A stretch of DNA of 28,276 nt from assembly GCA_015179045.1 (NCBI GenBank), contig WHUZ01000211.1:1-28276 (forward strand). Direction: 5' to 3'. Positions 17,363 to 27,200 of this stretch are shown piece after piece. The notes under the pieces were generated by a model, which worked only from the letters and a program-made list of their open reading frames with translations, was not told the origin of the DNA and did no database searches. The stretch comes from Kalaharituber pfeilii. Taxonomy: Eukaryota; Ascomycota; Pezizomycetes; Pezizales; Pezizaceae. How positions within the stretch are numbered: the first letter of the stretch is position 1; the number at the start of each line of letters is the position of its first letter. The position numbers and the translations under genes were made by a program.

Positions 17363-19790
17363 TCAATGCTTTATTGGACCGTAGGGTCCCGAAGGCTTCC
17401 TCGGATGTTGATCGTGGAACTCTCTGACAGATTCCAACGATCTACGAAGATTCTCAACCGTTTCCCAAATCTCGTCATCTCTGCCATAGTTCGGTCATGG
17501 AAGATGTGGAGATACTATTTGGGAGTCTGTATTACACACTCTCTGCAATACCAGACGTTGCGCGTCAGAGACTCTGTCGGTCTGGGGGTGGTAAGTGGTA
17601 CAGAGTTGGAGTTCTGTAATGTCTTGTCGAAGGGCTGAGGCGAATTGTGGTCCACGTTCAGAGGTGATGTGGCGGGTAGACCAAATTGCCTGAGGACGTC
17701 ATTGAAGGCGTTGGCGACGTCTCGAGTTGTCAAAAGTGTTTTTTACCGGTGTATAGTGCAGCGCTGCATTTCGGTGAACCGGTTTGTGACAACTGAAATA
17801 GCGTTAAAGCCCTTGGTAGTTCTCCAACAAAGTCCATAGCTATCTCCTCCAAGGCTTCCTACTAGTAGGCGTTGGCATAAGTCTAGTTTGCCTCGGATGT
17901 CGGTCGGCTTTGGCCTTCAAGCAGGCTGCACAACCGGCGACATAATCGGCTACTTAGTAGAAGTTCCGAGAGAGGAGTTCGATGCACACCCCAGTGTCGA
18001 GCCACATTACTGTCGTGGCATCATCACTATCACTCGAATATGGTTCGGGTACCTAGCCCGTCATCGTTCCTCACCCATTCGTCACAGTTGACCCCAGGGA
18101 TATCAGTCCACACGTCTTGCACTTCACCAGTCCGAGAGGGAGCGTCCGCTTTGCCGTTAGGCTGACGTAGTCGAATTTGGAGAGTTTCTGGCTCCAGTTG
18201 GATTGCTGGTTGTTGAGGCGTTGTTTGGTGGTGAAGTGCGTGGTGGTTAGTGAAGACGGTGAACTTAATTCCCAATAGCTCTATCCTCTATTTGTACAAT
18301 CAAGGATTGCCAAGAGTTCGTTATCGTGGATAGAGGTAGTTTCGTTTGGCAGGGGTCAGTATTCGGGAGTGGTACTCGCAGGGGTGAAGGGTGGTAACGT
18401 CATTCTTAAGCTCAAGACGCCAGCGAGTGCCTGGTCTGAGCGGTCGGTTTCATAATCGTCGGCAGGGATCGATCGAACTGTCGCAGTATGGGGGCACTGA
18501 TGAACTTGTCTTGGAGTTCCGTAAAAGCAGCTTGCTGCTCTGCCCCCCTAAATAAAGGGTATGTCTCCGGTCAAGGCTTGTAAGCGGTCGGGTTGTAGCG
18601 GAGTAAATTAAGTCGGCGGTAGTAGTTGAGGACGAATCGGCGGCAGCAGTTTGCAAAGCCTAGAAAGGCTTGCACCTTCTTTTATCCTCTGTGGCCAGTC
18701 GCGAATGGTAGAGAGTTTGAACGGGTGCATCTTAATCTCGAGGCCAACAATAAAATGACCAAGGAACATGGTTTCGTGCACATGGAACTCGCACCGCGAG
18801 CCCATGTTTGCTCAATCTTGGCAAGCACTTTTCCACTATCCTTTTATGGTCTCGTTCGGACTTGCCTTCATTGATTAAGAGTCCAGGTACCGAAACAACT
18901 CTACCGATGCAAGTGGGGATCTCATCCATCATCTCTTCGAAGGAAGCAGGTGTGATGAGTCCGAGAGGTATGACTGGGTACTTCGAATAAGCCGTTGGCT
19001 GTGTTTGACAGCCGCCGTTCGTCGCCTGACTTAATTCACATGGGGTTGTTGCCGTTATCGAGATCGAGTTTGGTAACCCATTTACCGCTTTGGGTCTTTT
19101 TGAGGAGTTCCGACGTTAAGGGCAGAGGGTGTTTGTTCGGAGTGGTGAGTTCGTTTAGTGCCCTTATAATCAACGCACGGTCGGAGGGACCCATCTATCT
19201 TCCGAAAAAAATCGGTGAAGCTGCTTTTGACCTTGACCTTCGTATCTTCCCTGCTGATAGGTGTTCGACGATATACCTCTAAAGAGCCTCATCTTCTTTC
19301 CAGGTACACTGGACCATGGGGAGGCTTCGCATATAAATTCTCGAAAGGGATTGCATGATCCCAGCTTTGGTGAGGAGGTAAGCGGCATACCTATTCCTCA
19401 AGAAAAAACATTAACGTATCGCGAGTGCTAGTGCTCGCGTGCATCAATCAACGAAATATCACCCTCTTCAAGGGGATCACCAGAAAGAACCGAAAGCAAC
19501 TCAACACGAGTGCATCAAACATGTTTGCTTCAGAACGCCGTTGACTCGGACACAATCATGATGCATCCGCCGATATCCATAACGTCGGCGTCGAAATCGA
19601 AAACAAATTCCTTAATCGTCTGGCGGGAGTTCAGAACAGAAGGCGACATAAAAACAACGAATGCCTTATCAGATTTTCCCGGAATGCCAATAGAAGGCAC
19701 ATAATCCCAAGCGGAGGAAACAGAATCGGGAACCGGGACGCCAGAAAACGAAAGCGAAAACGAAAACGAAAACGAAAGATTCACAAGAAT
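17363..19790 (-). pseudogene. pol: Element 2 pol relic with internal deletion
   Basis: Pieces in order on the minus strand: protease-side frame ending DFDADVMDIGG (19784 down); RT blocks near 19200-18880 (DGSLRPCVDYKG, DEIPTCIGRV); a damaged catalytic site, TAC CTG GAC TCT TAA (18889-18875), where YLDD should be; FHVHETMFLGH at 18805 down; RNase H near 18500-18030; integrase zinc-finger text (HWGVHRT) near 17985; core ITSERGPQFASA near 17670-17630. It then jumps to the end of a chromodomain (ENLRRSLESVREFHDQHP, 17363-17488). Against element 1 this removes the integrase C-terminus, the GPY/F module and most of the chromodomain. Frameshifts occur throughout. Confidence 0.85.
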
Positions 19791-19799
19791 CTTGATCCA

Positions 19800-21326
19800 T
19801 CGCAGGTCTTACTTCGTGACCTCATCTTCAACTCCTTACCCAGTCTGCCAAGGAAACAATCGGCGCAGGGGCCGCACGGTCCACAATAGCCCTAACGGTC
19901 TTCCCAGTTTTGAATTTTACCTCGCAACTGAGGAGGTCGCTATGACGGGGAGTCCTACACGCTGAGCAGGGTCCCCATCCACTCCAAATTAGACAGTTCA
20001 GTGATCCTCTCGGATCCGTCGACGGCCTATGAGGTGGCCAGAATCTGTCTTCGTCTTCTTTGGGCTAGTCGAGAGAGTGGATTCGTGACTCCGGGGCGTT
20101 TTACTTCCCCTTTGTCTTCCTTCTTTGGCTTCGGTTGGGTTTCCACCACTTCTTTTCGCAGCATGACGTCATCTTGTACCTGATGCATCGGTTGCCTTTT
20201 CGTCTGAATCAGTTCTTCAGGTATGTCATCGCTCTTCTTGTTCTTCGGAGGTGGAGGTGGCTGTATCGTAGAGCTGCTGCTGACGGAGGTGATGTTTGTC
20301 ATGGTGGTGGAGGGAGTGAAACGCTTATTCCCAGGCTTTCCCAGGGCGTCGGCAATGGAAACTTCCATTGGTTCTAGTTGCTTCGATACTCAAAATGACC
20401 CGCTAGAAGGTTCCGGACATCTTCCGAATGCTGGCGGAGACGTCGGAAATGAGGACAGGGTCGGGAGTCTTTGCCACGTCATTGTACTAATACTTCGTCG
20501 ATTTCAGTTAAGAAATCCTGCATCCTACCCTACTGCTTGCGTCCGAATGTTTCGAGCAGCCTCAGCAATGGCTGAGGAGTCCTGGAAGGTCATACGCAGT
20601 AGGGTGAGAGCTGTGGCATATAACGCTGAGAGGTTCCGACGGAAAATGTGAGGGCAGGGCCCTCCAAACGAGAGGTTTCGTCGTCGGCAGTGATTCACGA
20701 ACTCCTGATCCATCGTTGGACCAGGAAGAAAATTGTCAAGCTTTTTTTTTCATCCCGTCAAACTTTTCTGAAAGGGGGAATTTTCGCAGGAGGCGGAGGA
20801 GAGAAATGTCCCACGGCAGTGCTTGGCTCGTGGGGAAAACGAAGAGGCGTAGGGTCTCGTACTCGACGAGAACCGCAAGGCGGGGCACGAGGAGGAGGAG
20901 TACCCGCACCATCAATACCCGGCGGAGGAGGTCCTCCGGGATCAGGCTTTAGTGCGCTGTGCGATTTGCCGACTCGGGTCGGGGAACATTTGCAGGTTGC
21001 GGAGGAAACCGCACCATCAGTACCCGGCGGAGGGAATGCTTCGGAGAAGAGCCTTTCGGACCTGGGTAGGCCACGGAGGCTACGCTGGCTGTCGTCGTTG
21101 CGGAGTCGGTGCTGGCTGGAATGCTAGCTGCTGCAATATTTGACCACGCATACTTGCCCGTAGCTAGGCAACGTGGGTTATCGTGTTTTGCAGCTCTTGC
21201 TGGCTCTGAGAGAGAGGGGTGGATACATTACCTGGAAACGCTTGCTCGTCACGGAGGTTGGCGACATCTCCGGGGAGAGGTCCTCGAGGAAGAGGAGGCA
21301 GCGGATGAGCCTTCCGGTGCCGACAT
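19800..21326 (-). pseudogene. gag: Element 2 gag relic
   Basis: Opens with ATG at 21326-21324 (MSAPEGSSAASSSSRTSPRR) and meets a stop within about 25 codons. Later frames include a Ser/Pro-rich part, MDQEFVNHCRRRNLSFGG near 20713 and a Lys/Pro-rich block with PPPPPKNKK near 20250. No CCHC knuckle seen. It is not RIP-decayed: GC is high and the damage is mainly indels. Not functional as it stands. Confidence 0.75.
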
Positions 21327-21345
21327 TGTGGAGGCGGGGTGGTAG
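21109..21345 (+). other. Antisense open frame opposite gag start, shared with element 3
   Basis: 78 codons antisense to the gag start of element 2, reading DHAYLPVARQ, GWIHYLETLA and EEEEAADEPSGAD. Element 3 keeps the matching antisense frame (13255-13518) open through heavy RIP decay, with all three aligned tryptophans. It has no known domain. Probably incidental, but noted. Confidence 0.25.
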
Positions 21346-21355
21346 GTGAAAGAGG

Positions 21356-21365
21356 AGCGGTGTAA
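21356..21365 (-). promoter_or_regulatory. Primer-binding site of element 2
   Basis: TTACACCGCT on the element strand directly after the 5' LTR. ACACCGCT is the exact complement of AGCGGTGT in the LTR (21607-21614). Compared with element 1 the pair differs by one compensating position. Confidence 0.75.
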
Positions 21366-22100
21366 TGTTACGGGCGTGAGGTGCTCGGCTCCGGTGGGCG
21401 CTGGAAGGGACCGGATGTTACGGCTACGGTGGGGAAAACGGCGGTGCCGGCGTCGTCCCGGAAGTGTGAATACGGCGGGTCGGAATGGCTACGGAGGTGT
21501 ATACGCGGACCGGAAGGGCAGCTACTCGGCGGGGGCACGCAGCGGAGCGGAGCGATTCACGGGCGTAATGGTGGAACGATAGGTTCAGAGTTATAGAGGA
21601 CTTAGGACACCGCTTGTGTCTTGATTCTTCTAACTATGCTATCGCCAGCCGGCGCTTATATAGACTTCAGCGCAGCCATACATGAGGGGTCAACAAATGA
21701 ATAATTGGCTGGCAACGCGGCGATTCCTTATCAATGCCAATACCGGTGGTAATAGGCATACGTAACGAAAACATGCAAAAATAGTACGGGACAAAGATAA
21801 CGAATGTACTAATGCATGTGCGTATATAAATAAAGCTTCCGTAACTCGAGTGTATGCATCAAGCTGCATTCCGGATGACACACCCTTCCGTAGTACTGCC
21901 CTATCTAAACGATGCGAGAATCAACAGCCAAGCCTAACGGGTGATCAGTCCGGTCAATCAGCGTTGGTCTTATGTTCGATTGCAGGGTCAGCGTTTTCCC
22001 CTTGGCGGGTAAGTCTTCACCTTTAGCCGTGGCAGCTAATTAGTAGTGGAACCCTTGCCCTTGCCACAGTGGTAGGCAAGTTTCCACCTTAGCCGTAACA
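21366..22100 (-). repeat. 5' LTR of element 2 (right copy)
   Basis: 735 bp partner of 16302-17039. TATATAA on the element strand at 21662-21656; AAGACACAAGCGGTGT follows at about the same distance as in element 1. Confidence 0.96.
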
Positions 22101-22105
22101 ACGAT
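22101..22105. repeat. Target-site duplication ACGAT, right copy of element 2
   Basis: Exact partner of 16297-16301; marks where element 3 resumes. Confidence 0.95.
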
Positions 22106-23533
22106 TATGAAACCAACTGCTCAGACTAGGCACTTGCTGTATCATGAGCTTAAGAATGACATTACCACCCTTCACCCTGTAAGTACCATTCCAACTACTG
22201 ACTCTGTCAAATGAAACTACTCTATCCATGATAACAAACTCTTGGTAATCTTGATTGTACAAATGGAGGATAAAGTTATTGGGAACTAGTTCACTATCTT
22301 CACTGACCACGCACTTCAACACTAAACAACACCTCAACAACTAGCAATCTAATGGAGCAAGAAACTTCTGAATTCGATTACGTCAGCCTAATGGCAAAGC
22401 AGATAGTCCTCTCGAATTCGCCATAGCTCTTAGGGCGCATGCGATTAATGAAAGAAAAAAAAAAAAAAAAGTCCCTCTCGAATTAGTGAATTGCAAGACG
22501 TGTAGACTGATATCTCAGAAGTCAATGGTGATGAATGGGTGAGGAATGATAATGGGCTAGGTACCTAAATAGTATTGACTGCAAGTCATTATGACAATGA
22601 CAATGCTACAATAGTAACGTGGCTCGACACTGGGGTATGTATTGAATATAGGAACTCCTCTCTCGAAACTTCTACTAGGACAGCTAAAAAGACTTATACC
22701 AATGCCTACTAGTAGGAAGCCTTGAGGAGACAGCTATAGACTTTGTTGGAGAACTACCAAGGGCTTTAACCCTATTTCAGTTGTCATAAACCGGTTCACT
22801 GAAATGCAGTGCTATGCTATATACTGGTAAAAAATACTTTTGACAACTCAAGACATTGCCAATACCTTCAATGATATCGTCAGGCAATTTGGTCTACTGC
22901 TACATCACCTTTGAATATGAAACACAATTCGCTTCAGCCCTTCTATAAGACATTACAGAACTCCAACTCTGTATCACTTGCTACTCCAAACTGACAGAAT
23001 CTCTGATGCATAACGTCTGGTATTACAGAGAGTATATAATACAGACTCCCAAATAGTATCTCTATATCTTACATGACTAAACTATGGCAGAGATAATGAG
23101 ACTTAGGAAATGGTTAAGAATCTTCATAGATCATTGGAATCTATTAGAGAGTTCTATGATCAATATCTGAGGAAGCCTTCGGGACCCTACAGTCCAATAA
23201 AGTATTGATGGCTTATAGGACAGAGTATCTCGCATATATGGGAATTCTGTGTGGCCATGCAACTCGGATGGTTCGTTAACGTGAGTACCTTTTCCTTACG
23301 AAGACTTTTTCCCATTAGGTTTTGTCTTTGGCAAGGTTTTTTAATGGCTTACTAATAATGAGTGAAAGACACACCAGTTCTCACCATCAGCCACAGGCAA
23401 CTGTGGTTTAGCTCGTGTATTATTTTCACATATAAGGTAACACGATAGCCAAAGTATGAGACTATAATCCTAATTAGTTCGGTTTTCTGTTAGTAATTGT
23501 TACTTCGGATGAGTACTCTAAATAGGAGGGTAA
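22106..23533 (+). pseudogene. pol: Element 3 pol relic, RNase H to chromodomain end
   Basis: Continues element 3 after the nested insertion. It matches element 2 from RNase H through the integrase core (near 22880-23000) to the chromodomain tail (about 23086-23215), with the same missing integrase C-terminus and the same junction text CAGACTCCCAAATAGTATCTC. Heavily RIP-decayed. After the pol end the interior runs to a decayed polypurine tract (AAATAGGAGGGTAA) just before 23534. It also holds the poly(A) insert at 22419-22470. Confidence 0.82.
22405..22484 (+). mobile_element. Short poly(A)-tailed retroposed insert with target duplication
   Basis: Insert of about 50 bp (22419-22470) ending in a run of 16 A (22455-22470), absent from the aligned place in element 2. 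It is flanked by AGTCCTCTCGAATT (22405-22418) and AGTCCCTCTCGAATT (22470-22484), differing by one C. Poly(A) plus a duplication of about 14 bp is the mark of LINE-type target-primed insertion. The body is too short to name a source. Confidence 0.75.
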
Positions 23534-24269
23534 TATTATGCTAAGGTAGAAAACTTGCCTACTACTGTGGCAAGGGGCAAGGGTTCCACTACTAATTAGC
23601 TGCCAATGGGTAAAGGTGAAGACTTATCCACTAAGAGGAAAATGCTAACCTGCAATCGAATATAAGACCAATGCTAATTAACTGGACTAATCACCCATTA
23701 GGCTTGGGTATTAATTCTGGCATTATTTCGATAGAGTAGTACTATGGAAGGGTATGTCATCCAGAATGCAGCTTGATGCATATATTCGAGTTACGGAAGC
23801 TTTATTTATATACACATATGCATTAGTACATTCATATATTTGTCTTGTACTATTGTTGCATGTTTTTGTTATGTATGCCTATTACTACGGTATTGGCATT
23901 GATAAGGAATCACCACGGGGTCAGCCAATTATTCATTTATTGACTACTCATGTATGGCTGTGCTGAAGTCTATATAAGCATCGGCTGGTGATAGCATAGT
24001 TAGAAAAATCAAGACATAAGCGGTGTCCTAAGTCCTCTATAACTCTGAACCTATTATTCCATTATTATGCCCGTAAATCACTCCACTCCGCTGCATGTCT
24101 CCCATCGAGTAGCTGCCCTTCCAGTCTGCCGTATACACTTCCGTAGCTATTCTGACCTGCTGTATTCACACTTTCGGGATGACGTTGCACCACTGTTTTT
24201 CTCTACGTAGCCATAACATCCGGTCCTTTCCAGTGCTCACTGGAGCCGAGCACTCATGCCTGTAATACA
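23534..24269 (+). repeat. 3' LTR of element 3 (RIP-decayed)
   Basis: Begins TATTATGCTAAGG (originally TGTTACGGC) and ends near TGTAATACA. It aligns throughout to 12498-13234. It keeps AGCGGTGT in the R region, whereas the 5' copy reads AGCAGTAT, so the two LTRs decayed independently. The exact right end is uncertain by 2-3 bp. Confidence 0.9.
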
Positions 24270-24274
24270 TCATT

Positions 24275-27200
24275 GTATGCTGAAATATCTTGATACATTT
24301 CTAATGCTAGAAGATTGACATCATACAGAATGAAATTTCCAATACTGGCAGTAGGATAGTAGGTTTGCTTGCCAGTTAATTTGCTGCATAGCCTTGAGGT
24401 AACGATGGATAGAATGTCCGCTTGAGTGATAAATTTGAAATGTAAGACAGAAGCTCGAATTCATTAGGGCGAACATTGAATCTATATCTAACTTCTAAAA
24501 AGACCAGAAACTAGCAGAGTAAAGATCGTCCAAGGCTTGTTCCATCCCAGTCAAGCAAGTAAGTGGGTCTGGTAAACAGTATGCTGTAAGCATATGAAGA
24601 TAGATCTTACAGAGATGACTTCTTATGCTACTATTAGTAATAAGACATCCTAGCAGGACATCAATGGTATATAGATGGTAATTGATAGTATCAAGACTTT
24701 CTATTGCTATCTGTACCGAGGTATGATATCCCTCACTTGAGTAGTGGACCTTTCCATGTGGTATCATTACAGTCCTCACAGGATATTCAATATGGACCTT
24801 ACTTCTCGTAAAACTAAGTAGGTCTTGAGCCATATAAGGTACCAAGATCCTGACCTACGGTTAGCCTGACATCTACCACCATGTCAGGAAAGTTATGGCA
24901 CTTAATGTGGTTTCCTCCTATGTAAGCCATGATAAATTCAAACTTAAAGTAGTATTATGCTAACTTCATATTGACAGTAATGGTCAGAAAGCATAAGTTC
25001 GATATGTGATAGTGACTCAAGAGATTCAAAGACCTTTGCAATGCTTGGGCTATACCACTATAGTAGTCTATCAACCTCAGTGTGTTGGCATACAAGTTTT
25101 GCCTCACTTCTGCTCACTAATCTTGATGTGCTTTAGAGATGGAAACCATCTAGTTACTGCATAAGGGAAGCTAGAGAGAATTATCATCTTTTAGAGGGTA
25201 AGAACTCTAGTGTCTAGTTATTCAAGTCAAGGAAGTGGACAAAGGAGTTAAGTATTGTGTGTGGAAAATCACTACTTATTTTTGTATGTAGGATTATCTT
25301 ATGGACTGTGGATCTTTCTTGGTTCGAATAATTAAATTATTTGTATACCTAGTAAAGTTATACCTAAGCCATTTACCTATCAGTTACAGCTTTGAATATA
25401 TTTAAGTATTTGAGGATGACATATCTGAAGGCCATTATTTGCTGGTGATACTAGATGAACCAACTGAAAACTCATCCCAAGCATATTGGCCTTGACAATA
25501 GCAAAAATTCGCTATTAAAACTATCAGTATATGAATTTGGTAGATTCTATAGTAAGGTTTTTTTTTTTTTTTTTTTGAGGGGGGAGGTCTCTCGCACTCC
25601 TGTATAAGTTAGAACTTATATTCTGAATAATCTATAGTAATCTAGATGGCTCGTGTACTCCTTTAGAAGTCCTCCATATAGTAACGTATCTACTAGGAGT
25701 GTCTCTTTTAGCAAATTATAATGTATTTCTATCAGCACCTTATCTATTTCTCTACTTATTACTTTGGCTATCCATCTCTCATTCAGTGCTGCTAATAGCA
25801 CCCATGAGTACTAAAAGTATAGTATAGCAAAAGTCTCACAATCACTGCATCAATCTATTCTTTGTTCTTGATAACAAGCTCATACAAATTCAGCTCCACC
25901 ATATATGCCATCCTTGCATCTTTTTCAAGTAGAAGTCTATATGGATACTCCCTAATATTAGAAAAAGTATTATTGTAGATACATGCACGTACTCTGTAAA
26001 ATTAGCAACGTCATCTTTGGTATTTTATTATGGAGTCATGTTAGTAAGGTCTATGTTGAATATGAGTCAGCAGGTAGCTGCAATAACAAGTATATGATAC
26101 CACCATTTTTGTTAACTGGTGTCACTGTCCGTGAAAGTCATGCATGTAAGCATATTGTGTATCTAATCTATGTAACAGTTTTTGCATATTTTAGAAATTC
26201 AGCGTGCGAACTTTGATTCTGGAGTAAGGGCAAGAGAGAGAATATAAGCCTAAGTGCAATGAGGATCTGCATCGATATTTGTTCTAGCCAGTTTTGCTTG
26301 ATTGTGGAGAATGAATGTCTGAGTGCGTCGAGCATGAGATTGCTAAAATCCTTCCCCTGTAGATGGCAATAGCCTTCGTATATGTCAGTCATTGGTATTT
26401 CTGGAGGGCCTATCTACCATATAGTTTTGTATCAATAGTAGGTTCGTCTCTGCCCGATTGAGACAGAGGTTGGCAGATCAAGTCTTGCGGAGAATATTTA
26501 AGCCATTGAAGCCTAAAACCTACTCGTAACATAGTAAAAGCACTATATTCATGTAGTGACTACTCCTTAAAGCAATCATTCTGATTGCAATAGAGAAGTT
26601 AGATGTATAGTCAGTTAAATCAAGAGCATATTATAGTGCTGCAGTAGCTTCAGCAAGCTGGAAAGTGCATAAGCTTCCAAATATTATGTATCCACTATAC
26701 TTTCGACTTAGTCAAAACTTCTGTAATTCATAGGCTTGCTCTTACAGGCCCTTTTGCTAGGCAGTATTATAGCCCATTCGGGACCAAATACTTAGATAAG
26801 CTCAAAATCATTGAGACCTTCCTTTTCCCATAGTGTGCTTACTCGAATGATTTTGTCTGAGATGCGCATAACATTTCGTGAGACTGAGATTTGAAGTATT
26901 ATGACAGGCCTTTATATGCTTGCAGTAAGTGATATGACTCATGCACCTTCTTTTTTAAAAACGGATTGAGAATATTGATAAGCATTTCATATATTGTATC
27001 TCTTCATACCCCAAAGGTACCCAGAAGTCTCAGTTCCACTACCACAGCTTTGGCCTGCAAATCATCGCTTGGAAGCAGCTACTCGTAGACACTTATTCTT
27101 ACTTTCTTGGCTTTAGCCTCCAACTTGTACTTTTCGCATTGAAACATAACTTTACTACTATACAAATACTACAGTCATAATAAGTTATATCTCGAGCATG

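Larger units (their letters stand above)
16302..22100 (-). mobile_element. Element 2: young non-autonomous gypsy, nested in element 3
   Basis: 5,799 bp, minus orientation: 5' LTR 21366-22100, primer site at 21356-21365, gag relic, pol relic, polypurine tract 17040-17056, 3' LTR 16302-17039. The LTRs show no substitution, only three single-base indels in or next to G or C runs. Yet the 4.3-kb interior has no intact gene and lacks the C-terminal integrase and most of the chromodomain. The same lesions are in element 3, so they predate this insertion. Mobilisation in trans is the simplest reading. Termini, R region and primer site resemble element 1. Confidence 0.93.
12498..24269 (+). mobile_element. 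Element 3: old RIP-mutated gypsy element, split
   Basis: Plus-orientation LTR element: 5' LTR 12498-13234, internal 13235-16301 and 22106-23533, 3' LTR 23534-24269, with element 2 nested at 16302-22100. Aligned by eye to element 2, the differences are nearly all C-to-T or G-to-A, most often at CpG and CpA. No long frame survives. It shares structural lesions with element 2, so both descend from a defective ancestor. Flanking 5-mers CTATC (12493-12497) and TCATT (24270-24274) could be a decayed CCATC duplication, each explained by C-to-T changes only; this is tentative. It lies inside the DUF3638 relic. Confidence 0.9.

Noticed and set aside
25558..25640. A second retroposed poly(A) insert in the DUF3638 relic
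   Set aside because: There is a T19 run with a G-rich neighbour, but I could not find a convincing target duplication; kept only as a repeat.
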